A DNA stretch of 64,000 nucleotides from Turbatrix aceti. Taxonomy: Eukaryota > Nematoda > Chromadorea > Rhabditida > Panagrolaimidae. The DNA is taken from positions 10,546,471 through 10,610,470 of the forward strand of contig OZ017767.1 in the NCBI GenBank assembly GCA_963969345.1, read 5' to 3'. This document shows positions 11,701-22,990 of this stretch, piece after piece; within the stretch, counting starts at the first letter, position 1, and each line of letters begins with the position of its first letter. The position numbers and the translations under genes are program-made. The notes beneath the pieces were generated by a model, which worked only from the letters and a program-made list of their open reading frames with translations, was not told where the DNA came from and did not search any database.

Positions 11701-14700
11701 TCGAGTCGGAGGCCTTTGAAGGTGAGTATCATTTTTTTTGGCGTCATTAATTATCCCTCTGGATACAAAAAAATATTTACCTCACTGATAAGATTTTGCA
11801 TTTTTGCGTTTTTTTTATCGGGGACAAACTTTTTTTGGCGTTGGAAGAATTTTTGTCGTTCGTTCTGTTTTCTAAGGCGTAGAAACAGATGATGAATTAC
11901 CCCACTGACCGGGTGGGGCTTTGATGTTTCCCGCCGACTCGACCACCTCGCTTCCTCCTAAGGCTCGCTGGCTTTGGTATGCGTGTATGTATGTTCGGTC
12001 GCCGGCGGCATGCCTTTTTGGTGTGTCATTATCCATCCTTCTCTCCTGCTTCCTCGTTTTTTAAGGGAGCCTGGTACAAAAAGTTTACGTTGAAAGTGAA
12101 ATGAAAATTACTACGCATGCAAAATGGACGAAAAAAGGCTTGTTTGGATTTTTCAGGTACTAAAAAAAATTTTTGTAGTTTTTGAACAACATTTGAAAAC
12201 TTTTTTCATTGGAGCAAAATTTTTGTCCTATTTATTCGTCTAATTTTTTTTACATTTTTAACCGAAATTTTCTGTTTTATTTACATAAAAACGCGAAAAC
12301 CTTATTTTTAATAATTCCGGTTAAAAGTGAAAATTACTACGCATCCAACAAAAATCAGAAAAAGGCAAGAAAAACATAATTCATCTCGACACCCGCCAAA
12401 AACAAATGTTTCACAGGGGATTTGGATAGATTTCGGAAACGAAAAAAGTTTTATCCCTTTGAAGGAACCGATGAGGGAGGAATGGATGGCGGATGGTGGT
12501 GTAATAACATCTTCTTACCATTATATGTATTTTTCCCCTGCCGTCATTCGGGAATTTTTTTGCGCTCTCGGACAACTGGCTGTTTTTTTTATGTCTTGAA
12601 CGATGATTATTTGATGGGATCGAGATCATCTTCTCGACTGATCGTGGCCCGTTCGTTCTCACAGGAGAAGAGCATATGAAACAGTTGTAAATTTATTATA
12701 TGGGATAATATAAATTTGTGGAACTAGGGAGGAGGGGCACATAGGGCACATATGGATACGTATTTTGATGTTTGTGGATCAGGGGCACGAATGAATGAAT
12801 TGTTGGTGTTCGGTTAGTTTTGGTGCTAATTGCTGTGCGTTTTACTTTTTTGAAAAAAAATCATTGAAAAAAAATTTCGTTCAATTTTGTATTTTTTGAA
12901 GCTACATTTTTCGGCCGAAAATGTCAAAAAGTCGAAAAAAATTTAAAAAACCGTAACATTTTTTTGAAAATGTCAAAAGTCAAAAACGAAAAAAAACCCG
13001 CCAAAATTTTCTGGTCCTGTGTGGAAAACTTACTTTTCCGCTTGAGACCATACAAAACCTCATGGTGAAAACCGCATGCTGCGTGCACTTTAAAATTATT
13101 TTTTGTACACGTCTGTCGTAATTTCCCAAAACGCCAATTATAATCCCAATTTTGCTACATAAATTTTCACGCGTCATAAAAGCCCTATAAAAAGGTTACA
13201 AAACACCCAACATTTTTTCGCTCGTATTCCGCCTTTCAACCTGTTTTGCTCCTGAAACTAGCTCTTGCGCAATTTATCTCCCCTTATAAACGCTTTCAAA
13301 ATTTTTACGATACCACTTTTCCGTTTATAAAACATTTATTTTTTTTTTCAGTCGGAATCCGGACCCCACGCGATGGAATCCGGCACCGAGTACTACACGT
13401 CTTCGTCCGAGCAATCCTGCGCGGATACCGTAATCTTTGTTGGCCCGCATGCTGCTCCGACTGCTCATTCATCCGTGCTCCCGCCGCCGCTGGGGTACAA
13501 CGGGACGACGACGCTTCCACCGTTGTCGGCAGCGAAGACGGCACTCCACCGGAGGGATTCTAAACATTCGAGCGGGCGAAGGTCAAATGAGTCTATCCCG
13601 TCGGATGTTGTGATTCCCATCGATTGCCCACCGAACGCTGTCGTGCATTCTTCCGCGTCGTTCCATTCAATGTCCCTGCACGGTTCTCCGAAGCATCGAC
13701 CGGTTCATCTCTTCCACCGGGGATTCGGATCGATGCCGGGTACTCCAACTCATGGAAATCGATCTGGCAGACAGGGTTCTGTGCCTGCGGATTTGATTTT
13801 GTGTAACCCGATGGCTGTGGGGAGTGGAAGCAGTCTGAAGAGGTCGAAGCGACTCGCTGACCCCTTGGAAGGCGGAATTTTCAACATTGATCCCGAAAAG
13901 AGGGCCATGGTTCTCAACTGGGTAATGGACCAGAAACTGGAATACGGAGCAGACGTCTGTGGCATAGGAAAACCATTTCCCGATAACAAAGTCGATGCAT
14001 CAGTTCAATGCAATGAGGAAGAAATTGATTCTGAACTTCTCAACGTCTGGAATCAGGCCAGGTACCTGGATGACATCGTTGAAGACGACGAAGAGCCTTC
14101 GACGGCCTCGGCCCTGTCCCGGCACAAGGGAGAAGCCCTCGCAGATTCCCTCGAACCATCTCCGACCTCAAATCAACCACTCAGCATCCTGACTAAGGTT
14201 TCGGATGTTCTGAAGGACGACGCGACTCCGGATATGTCGGATGACGAACTCGAAAAAGCAATGGCAGCGTCGATCAGCTCGATGAAGTCTCACGAGATTC
14301 TGTCACGACTGGTGACTGACTTTACACCTGTCATGCAGGATTCTCTGACGCTGACGGATTCTAAGCCGCCGACTGAGACCGATTTTTATCGGCGAGCGTC
14401 AGCGTTGGAAGCGTACGCTGCCGAACGAGTACGGCAACTTGTGGAAGAAAAAGACGCTCAACCCAACAATGCTGGAGACCTGATTCAGCACGGAGTTCAG
14501 AAGTTGAGGGACACTATCCTTAAACAGCTGCAGTGCACTTCCGGAGAAGAATCGGTGACGGCGATGGACAAGACGGGATCGTCAGAGAATCTGGAGAACA
14601 CTCGACCTCAGAATAACGAGATTTTCAAGCTGGAATTCAAAGAGAAGCATTCACTGTTGGCGAAGTTGAAATTGAAGCAACTTTCTTGCTGCGCGGCTCC

Positions 14701-16041
14701 GATGACGACGTCGATCGCTTCTTCGACTTCGATTGGCACGAATACGATTGTTTCTTCGTTTTCGAACAGAAACAACGTCATTCGATCTGTCAAAGTCGAA
14801 CAATTGACAGCTCCCGGGCCAACGATTACTCCAGATGCCGTCCGACAGATCAAAGACGAACTCCGCAACGCTGGACTCGATCGAACTGCGCTGAGGCATT
14901 CTCAGTCGTCGCATAACAGTCCGTCGAGAATCCCAAATCTTCAATCTCAGCCGGCGCACAGCATGAAAGACCTCCGCCGAGGAGCTCCTGGACCTGCGAA
15001 GACGACCAAGAAGACGGTTGTTAGCCGTCGGAGCTCGGACGCTTCTGGTACAACGGCCCTGCCATCGCCGTATACGAAGATTACGACCGCCAAGCCAATG
15101 GGCAATCGGCCACAGACATCGTCTTCGGGACATGGATCGGATGAGGCAGGCGGAGGGACGACGTCGTCTGCGCCATCGCCACCTCTGCTTCCGCAGCCGC
15201 CGACGTCACTCATGGCTTCGAACAAGAACAGGCCCAGGAATCGGGAATCCTTCAGCGCGAGCAGTGGATATGAGTCGGCGGATTATGGGAGATGTAAGAA
15301 GGCGACCCTGGCTGCTTCGACGGCGGGAAACACGGTTTATGCTAGCTTGAAGGTTAGTTTGGGAATAGGATTTTTTAGAATTTGAAAAAAAAATATTTTT
15401 GTGCAAAAACATTTTTTTCCAGGTTTTTTATTTTTTTGAAACTTCATCTTTTTTGTGTTTGATAAAGTTTTTTGCAACTTTTTAACTTAATTTTAAATTT
15501 TTTTGATTGTTTTTTTTAAATTTTTTTTTGTACGAATTTGTGATTTTCAAAATTTTTAAGACTATTTTTTTTTTCATTTTTTAAAATTTTTTGCAACCTT
15601 TAAATTCAATTTTTGATATTTTTTGATTTTGCTTTTGAGACAGATTTTTATTCTTCAAAATTTTTGGAACTTCAAATTTTTTTCGCAATTTTTTACATTT
15701 TTTGAACTGATTTTTAAAATTTTTGTGATGCAAATTTTAAAACTTAACTAATTTTTTCTATTTTTTTTCAGAAAAACCAATCCAATCCAGCAGTGCTCGC
15801 GAACAAGGAAATCCAAGCGCTTCGCCACGTGAACTCCGACCTCGTTGCCCAGCTCGAAGAAGCCCGGCGCCGTCTGGGGCTCCCCATCGATCCTGCCCCG
15901 ACGACCACTGCCTCGGCGGCTTCCGACCACCAATCATCGCCTGACGCAATAATCAGTCTCCTCAAGCAGGAAAATCAAGTTCTGGAACGAAAGCTTTTGG
16001 CTTGCAAAAATCACGTGAAAATGGTTACGACTTTTCTCTGA
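8787..16041 (+). CDS. vab-8: VAB-8/KIF26-type kinesin-like protein
   Basis: Six exons join in phase: 8787(ATG 8827)-9199, 9514-9882, 10584-10818, 11523-11721, 13352-15352 and 15772-16041, giving about 1148 residues; the nematode VAB-8 long form is about 1070. Residues ~1-390 are a degenerate kinesin motor. FGPTTTQTQL (~residue 85) matches the FGPTSTQ region, SRLCFLDLGLGE (~286) stands where kinesins have LNLVDLAGSE, and LLKESIGNSRNKS (~330) matches the LLQDSLGGNSKT helix. The Walker P-loop (GQTGSGKT) is absent, as in the ATPase-dead VAB-8 and KIF26 proteins. VIFVGPHAAP (~420) begins a Ser-rich low-complexity middle, and the last exon encodes two heptad coiled-coil stretches. In C. elegans VAB-8 guides posterior cell and axon migration and controls guidance-receptor levels. 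The start may lie further upstream if exon 8787 is not trans-spliced. Confidence 0.9.
11722..13351 (+). promoter_or_regulatory. Long vab-8 intron 4, candidate internal promoter
   Basis: This 1.6-kb intron separates the motor exons from the tail exon. It ends with TATAAAAAGG (13186-13195) and then a strong acceptor at 13351. The first ATG after it is at 13373, in frame. That layout would suit an independent promoter for a motor-less short isoform, which is known for C. elegans VAB-8. It also contains one copy of the palindromic repeat at 13013-13049. Confidence 0.4.
13013..13049. repeat. Palindromic GGTCY..GAGACC repeat, copy 1
   Basis: The arms run GGTCCTGTGTGGAAAA ... TTTTCCGCTTGAGACC, an imperfect inverted repeat inside vab-8 intron 4. 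It belongs to the same family as copies at 26527, 26646 and 27811, and a CGCATGCTGCGTGC tail follows. Confidence 0.7.
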
Positions 16042-17015
16042 AAAGGTAACCGGTGATGGTTGATTGGGGTTGGTTGGACAACGCCCAAGCCAACTTTGAA
16101 CCGGTTTACGTGCATTCGATCGTCCCATGTCGATGGCGACCAAGCAAGCGTACGCGCGTGCGTCTGTTTGTTGTTTATTTGTCCCTGATTGTTGATTGAT
16201 GGTTGGGAGTTAATGAAGGGTTGGAGCAACCATGCAACAAACGATCGAACAGGTATGTACACCGAGCGACCCATACCCATCATTTCTTACTGCTTCGACG
16301 ACTACAAAACAGACACGACCCCCAATTTATTTAATTATTATTGTGTAATATTTTACAATCGTTTTTTTTACTTTTACGTTCTTATTGTGAATACGAGTCG
16401 CGTTCTTGCGTTCTTTTTTTGTATTGTTGCCTGCAAAGGTGTTTTGTCATGAGTTTTACACCTGGATATACTGCCTTTTTTCCCGGATGATATTTTGTGA
16501 TCCAAATGTGCGAAAATGTTATAAAGATATGAATTTTATGTATTTGGTAAAGCAAAGAGATTCCTGGGTTCACTGGGTGATTAGTTTTGTGTAATCTGGA
16601 AAAAACAACGTTTACTGAAATTTAGTGTCAAATATTCGAAACCGCAGATTAAAAAAAATTGTACGTGCCATAATTAACATTTTAGCACTTTTTGGAACGG
16701 CATGACTCTAAAATCAGGCATTATCGCAGTCAAAAAAATTTTCTCCTTTCCGAAAACGTTGAAATTTTTATAAAACGTTTTTCTTTTCAAATTTCATTTT
16801 AAATAAAATTTCTAACAAGGACACCATATTCTTTAAACTTACTGGAATTTCATAACTTTATTGAAATCATTTTTGTTTAAAAAACTAACGATTTTTGGTA
16901 ATTTTAATTTTAATTTTAGTTTTAATTTTAATTTTTAATTTTGAAAAACGCGCAAAAAAAATTGAAAATTCCGTTTTCGGCGCCATCAAATCATCAAATC
17001 AAATCCCCTTTACAG
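16042..17015. other. Intergenic region between vab-8 and the formamidase gene
   Basis: Contains the vab-8 3' UTR and AT-rich spacer. A short TTTAATTTTAATT repeat lies at about 16895-16945. The end is CCCCTTTACAG, an acceptor 11 bases before the next start codon and probably a spliced-leader site. No further gene is visible. Confidence 0.5.
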
Positions 17016-17026
17016 TATCTCGAACA

Positions 17027-18100
17027 ATGAGCGACGTAACCCGTCTCTATTCTCCAAGTCAATACAACGTCTCCGGCCTTTCACCTGACGAATCTGTGGA
17101 AGCTTTTGAAAATTCTCTAAAATCCACTTACGAAGCTGTCAAGCGTCGCGTTATCGGTCTCCGTGACGTCAGTTACGGGTCTCAAAAACTGGATATCTGG
17201 GGCGGTGATTCCCAGACTGCTACCCATATTTTTGTTTATTTTCATGGTGGATTTTTTGTTGCCGGATCGAAGGAAGATGCTGCTCCTCTCGTCGATCTGG
17301 TGGTCAACGGCGCTGGTATTCCGATAGTGTCTGTTGGCTACGATCTGGCGCCTTTAAAAAATTTGCAAGAAATTGTCGCGCAGGCTACTGAGGCTGTTAC
17401 GGTAAGAATTTTAATTTTTTTTCAAAATTTTCAGTATTAATTAGGTTAATTAATTTAAAAAAAAAATTAATTAAGTTAATTAATTAATTATATAATATTT
17501 TTTTATTAATACTGCAAATTTTTTAATTATTTTTTGATTTTTTACATATTTTTATTGATTAATTAATTAATCAGCTAATTAATTAATTAACCAATTTAGA
17601 AAATTTTAAAATTGCACGCAAATTAATTTTTGCAGTTCTTGCTGCACCGTTTCCCAAAAGCCCAATTCACACTCTCTGGCCACAGCGTTGGCGCCTATCT
17701 GGCGGCCGCCGCGACCACCCACCTCGCTGACGCCTCCCGCATCAAGCAGCTCCTCCTCATCGACGGCATCTACGACCTCCACGACCTCGTCGGCACGTCC
17801 TACGGCGACAGCATTCACCTGTCTTCTTCCGACGCAGACTCGCTCTCCATCGACCCTGGTCGCCTTGGAGAGGCCCTTCGACGGCGCCGGGTTACACTCA
17901 TCATCCCAGAACACACGGCTCCTCGATTCCGCTCGCAGTCTATAAAATTGCAGCAACAGATCATCGAAGCATCCGCGCACTATGTTGAGTGCGAGATTAT
18001 CGAGATTGCCAGCGATGATCACTTCACGATTATCCAGAATCTGACGGATCGCTCGGGTGATCCTGCAAGACACATTTTGAGACGTCTTCGATTTTTTTGA
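17027..18100 (+). CDS. AFMID: Kynurenine formamidase (arylformamidase)
   Basis: Two exons, 17027-17401 and 17636-18100, join in phase 0 to give 279 residues, close to the family's usual 270-305. This alpha/beta hydrolase converts N-formylkynurenine to kynurenine in tryptophan breakdown. Visible motifs are the oxyanion HGGFF (73-77), the nucleophile elbow GHSVG (140-144, Ser142) and the C-terminal DDHFTIIQ with the probable catalytic His254. In the conserved stretch before FRSQS the usual Asp-Pro/Ser-Pro is read as PEHTAP, so the acid residue appears to be Thr219, or Glu217 may take the role. The start follows a TTTACAG acceptor by 11 bases. The intron is a TTAATTAA-rich AT block. The stop codon lies only 12 bp from the stop of the opposing kinase gene, so their 3' UTRs must overlap. 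Confidence 0.85.
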
Positions 18101-18112
18101 GGTTATAAGATT

Positions 18113-19766
18113 CTAGTTATTCATTTTTTTCGACGAATATTCCTTGATGGACTTGGACTGCATGGAGAGATTCTTCACTTCGGCGGCTTGCTTCTCGCGA
18201 TCAATGTTGGGCTGCCAGGTTGGGCCGTGGTAGGTTACCGTGGGGTCCCAGTCAAGGGGATCAGAGGGGCTGATGTTCGAGACCTGAAATAAATGAACGT
18301 AAAAATATTTTTCGTGGAAGAGGAAAACAATTCGATTTTTTGTTCGTCAACATAAATTGACTGTTCGTGACTGTTTGCGAACGAAAATCTATTGTTCGCG
18401 TGCAGAATATGCTTGTTCATGCATGTTCGCGAACAAAAAATATTGTTCGTAAATGTTCGTAAACAAAAATCGGGTGTTCGTGACTGTTCGCGAGCAAAAA
18501 TATGCTGTTCGTGTGTGTTCACAATAAAAAGTGCACGTTCGTGAGTGTTCGCGTACAAAAAATGCTTGTTCGTGCCTGTTCGCATACAATTATCAACTGT
18601 TCGTCACCCTAACTCACCTTATATGCATGAGCCAAGCAGTAATGTATATGATCGTAATCCGGAATGTTATGATACTTGAGATTGTCGATATACGCCATGA
18701 TCTGGCTGAACTCGCGGTAGGGAAGTCCGTTGAAGAACTCCTCGGTGAGCGGAGGCTTTCGGACGTCGATCTTCCACTGCAACACCTCAGCCTTGTCTGA
18801 GCCCTTGAGGTTCCGCCACGGCACGGCACCCGTCGCCCACTCGACGACCATGTACAACCAGGCTTCGATGTCGTCCTTCCGGGATTGCTCCTGCTGCTTG
18901 AGTGCCGCGATTGACGCGTAACGGGTCGTACCGCGGAAGGGAGCGGTATTCCGGGGCATTCTGAGATCCTTGTCCTGCTTGTCACCGATGTACTTTCGAC
19001 AGAGGCCAAAGTCAAGCATGAAAACCGTATGCAGATCTACTGTTTCTGGGCGACCGACGGCGAAGTTACCGGGTTTGATGTCGCGGTGAAGGAAGCCGAC
19101 AGTGTGAAGGTCGGCAATGGCCATGAGGCACTGCTCGGCAGTCTTCAACGCGGTGTTCAGAGTGAATTTTGGAGGATCACGGTCCATTCTGAGGTCCCAG
19201 AGATTTGCTCCGACCTGAAAAGACAAATTGAACGTAAATTTTCTCGAGCGTGAGAAAAAAGTTACAATCCAAAAATTTTGTGTAAAATCATTTTTTTGTG
19301 TTAAAAAAGTGTTGGAAATTTTGTATGACATAAAAACATTTTTCAAATACTCGAAATTTGTTTTTACAATCACAAAAAAATCAGTGTCATTCAAAAAAAC
19401 TTACCATGGTCATGACCAAAAACTTGAATCGATCCTCGACCTTTCCACGATCAAGAATAACGCAAAAGTGACGAGACTTGATTTGACTTGCACCCCTCAG
19501 AACCTTGCAATCCATCATGAGGACAGGTTTCCTGACATCCGCGGTCTCACACTTCATGGCGTACACCTTGCCATCCTCTCTTGTTACCATAAAGACAGCA
19601 CCGAATCCGCCTTTTCCAAGCAATTTGTTTGTCTGTAAATATCAATTGTTTTTTCTTTGTCAACAAATGATCACAAAAGTTTTACCGTATATCTGTGATG
19701 CTTGGTGCTGATGATCTCATCAACTTGCGGAAGGTAGGGGTTGACCTCGACCTCTAGACTTGCCAT
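18113..19766 (-). CDS. TTBK-like protein kinase (CK1 group), copy A
   Basis: Four exons on the minus strand, all phase 0, run 19766-19686, 19632-19405, 19214-18618 and 18283-18113 and give 358 residues. This is a Ser/Thr kinase of the tau-tubulin-kinase-like family, which is greatly expanded in nematodes. The glycine loop is GKGGFGAVF (33-41), the ATP lysine K54 (VYAMKCE), the catalytic loop HRDIKPGN (146-153) and the magnesium motif DFG (171-173). The activation segment reads FRGTTRYASI, typical of CK1/TTBK. All catalytic residues are present. The C-terminal tail (QPNIDREKQAAEVKNLSMQS) is short. An acceptor at about 19821 would leave a 55-base 5' UTR. Intron 3 holds a GTTCG tandem repeat. 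Many nematode paralogs act in the male germline, but nothing here shows that. Confidence 0.9.
18358..18606. repeat. About 31-bp GTTCG tandem repeat in kinase intron
   Basis: About eight copies of a unit resembling TGTTCGTGNNTGTTCGCG followed by ACAAAAAT fill intron 3 of the minus-strand kinase. Each unit contains TTCGCGAACA-type inverted halves. Similar GTTCG/CGAAC clusters occur near 23870-23960, 24775-24975 and 44535-44590. Confidence 0.85.
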
Positions 19767-22700
19767 GTACGCCACCACAACAGCGCAGAGGGTTGAGCAA
19801 TTGCCGTGATGCTTCGCAGACTGAAGAATGAATTCAGACGGTAGCGGTAATAAATAACAGAAGGATTGAGGGCTTTCTGGGATGTATGTTAATTTTTTGT
19901 GTACACTGTACTCAGAGATGTCAAATTAGTTCAATTCCAATAAATATAAATCTGAGCTATAATAGTAGTAGATAAATCCAAAAACCCGAGCTAACAAGGA
20001 AAGTGTTAGGTAGGCAGCATTTTGGAAATTCTTCTCGAAATTTTGTCAAAAAGTTGCTTTTACTATGAAAAGTTTGTACCGTAAAATTCATCTGCCTGAG
20101 GCATCTACAGACAGAGTTACGATCATTTAAAATCGCGTTTTTGCCATTTTTGACACTTTTTGGCACTTTGTAGCCAAAAAACTACGGCATTTTAAAGGCC
20201 GAGGTACGTATTGATCAACGTAGTTTTTTATGCAGAATCTGACAACAATATAGGAATATAGGTTTGTCACTTTGAAAAATGCCGAAATTTGCATTTAAAA
20301 AGGGGTCACAATGGCAACATTGGTTTCGGCATTTTTCAACATTCTTGTTTAATTTTATATAAAAATTTTCTCGCTAAAAATTAGAAAAGAAACATGACTG
20401 ATCGACTCGTTGATCCATATTTATAGAAAATAATTGATGATGTTGTTACTGTGCAAATCAATGCGAGGCGTCGACTAGTCCAAATGGGTTTAAAACGGTT
20501 CACATGATTTTCAAAATTATACCTTGTCATAAAAGTTGTCCGTGAACTTGTCTACAGGCAAGCAAGTACAGTTATAATTGTTTTCGATATTTTGTGATGT
20601 CTGTAAAATATTTTTAACGTCAGCAATTTTCTAATAAAAATTGAACACTCATGTCAGATGCATCTAGTTCAGTTTTTTTTGCGGTTTCACTTTTCACTTT
20701 ATTTTTTTTTACTGTAATAATGTTTTTCGCTTTACTGTTTTTGTGCCCTACAGTAACCGGTGGTCAACAGAAAATCCTAATGTGATGCCAGAAATTTCGA
20801 AATAAATTGTTAATCTTTTTTTGGAGTTTTGCTGCTTATTTCAAAATTTTTTGAAATCAGATTTTTTTTTCGAATGGGTTTCAAATTTTTTTCATCCAAC
20901 AAAAAGGATCGCACTAAACTTGTTTGGTGTGTAATCCAGACATCCGCCTGCTGGGCATGTCTATATGCAAATCAGAAAACGTCCTCAATTAACCATTTTT
21001 GTGTGCGCCTGATTTTTTTATCCAGCCTTTTGCAAGTTTTATCCTCGTCTCGATAGTGTCCTGCCTACTTAGATAGATAGATAGCCAGTTTTCGGAGAAG
21101 ACAGCACTAGTTGTGATGCAAAATCATTTATCCCATTAATTGCTTCAGAGAGAGTCACAATATCCAAAAAAGTATGATTTTGATTTAAATGATTTTGTGA
21201 TTACAAATCACGGGATAAATATGTATCATCCCTTATTGAGGAAACAGTCAGTCACTCGCTTGACTTGAATAAAAAATGAAAAAAATCTGGTTCAGAGACG
21301 GAAAAGGTGATCGTAGTCCGGCGCCTTCTATGAATAATCGCGTCGTTGTCATCGTTGCCAAAGTTATTAATCGAGCAAACACTGTAGAACCTGCTTGTCC
21401 AGGACAACGGGAGATTCTTCCTATATAGATTGGTTTGGTTTGCCAAATTGATAGATGACAAGCTTAAATGCCTCATCAAAAACAACTCGCACCGCTTAGC
21501 ACGCGGGGAAGCGGAAAAAATTTCATGAATCTGTTAAGAATCTGTATATATATATGGGCGAGTGTAATTGTCATTGCCCTTATTGCTCCTGATTCCTGAC
21601 ACCTTGGAGGTGAAGGTTGGCCAATGATTTGCAGATGTTTTTACTTTTCTTTTTTTTTCTTTTTTAAAAATTTGTTTTGAAAAAATTTTACGCTGATTCA
21701 TGTTTTGACTTCAGATAACCCCCTTTTAAGTTCAAAAACGTACTTGACAACTTGATTACCGTTGCACTTCCGAGACAACGAAAACCTGTCAGTGTCCGGT
21801 ACTTTTAAATTGCAAACTAAACTGGTTAATTTGGTGTTTGAACTTTTTTGGGGTAAAATGCAATAATAAAATTTGCATAAAAAAATTAGAAAAGTCAGAA
21901 CACAAAGATTTGTTTTAAAATATTTTGTTACATAAATTTGCAAGATGAATATGTTTTTTTCCGTTGTTCGTTCCGCTTCCTGTTTCAAAAATATTTTTTT
22001 TTGTATTTTTTTAATTCTCGTACAAATGAGGTTTTCAAACTCAAAATAGTATCAAAAAAACCGGAATCCATTTTGTTTACAACTTTGCAGACATTACATT
22101 AGAAAACGGTCGTTTTCTCTTTCTTGAAAGAAAGAAAACAGTATTTTTTTTATTTCAGCATCTGCACCATTTTTTTTTAATTTTCATCAATCCAAAAATT
22201 TTTGTCAAAAAATTTTAATCCCGCCAAATTTTTTTTGTTCTTTGCAAAACCAAAAAAAATGTGACCTCCATTCAGGCTAAACAAACTTTAAATAGTCGGT
22301 GAAAGTGAGTACAAAACGATTATTGCACCACCACCACCGCCACGTCCTCGACTTCTTCCGCTGCCGTCAGTCACCTGGCTGAGCTGCGCGGAGCCTACTT
22401 TTTTTTAGACAGGACTGGATTTGTCTTGTCGTTCGCCTCTTAGTTTTTGTAGTGTCGTTTAATTATGGTCCTTCGTTCGCACGCCGTGTTAGACTTCGAC
22501 GAAGGAGAATTACTCTGATCATTGCCACTCTGACACTTTGACACTGTTCACATCCTTGTTACGTGTGCTTTCGTTTTCATCCCCGTCGACCTCCCTAGTT
22601 TCTATGATTTGTACATAGTTTTTTTTTTTTCAGGTGTCATAAAAAATGATTGCTTGATTTACGCTGACAATGTTTTGCAGGGTTTTTTTGTGTAAAATCC

Positions 22701-22789
22701 AATTTTATTGCCAAAATATAAATATGTAAACAAACGGTTTTTTGGTTTAAAAATCATTTTTGTTATCATAAACCGGTTTCAATTAAATA

Positions 22790-22990
22790 TTTTGTTGACA
22801 CAAGTTTATATTATGACTTTTTAAAGTGCTAAAAACGAGCTGGGCTTTTTGTAGACTTGCCTAAAAAAGAGTCTGTATAAATTCATATTTTATTTTTATT
22901 GCATTGGAAAAACGGGAAATTAATGCGGCAATTTTTGGTTGCAAAAATCTAAAATCAACTTTTTTTTTAACGTTGAGGTGGATATTGATA
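22790..22990. repeat. Inverted-repeat arm, partner at about 25255-25430
   Basis: Segments such as AGTGCTAAAAACG, TTGCATTGGAAAAACGGGAAA and GCGGCAATTTTTGGTTGCAA here reappear as reverse complements around 25260-25400. This gives two long diverged arms about 2.3 kb apart, as expected of a foldback element or an inverted duplication. Confidence 0.6.

Noticed and set aside
14651..15133. Arg-rich minus-strand ORF of 160 residues
   Set aside because: Shadow of the GC-rich vab-8 exon 5 frame. No splice logic on the minus strand.
18235..18589. Minus-strand ORFs rich in NTHEQ and REQ repeats
   Set aside because: They translate the GTTCG tandem repeat in a kinase intron and have no start or splice support.
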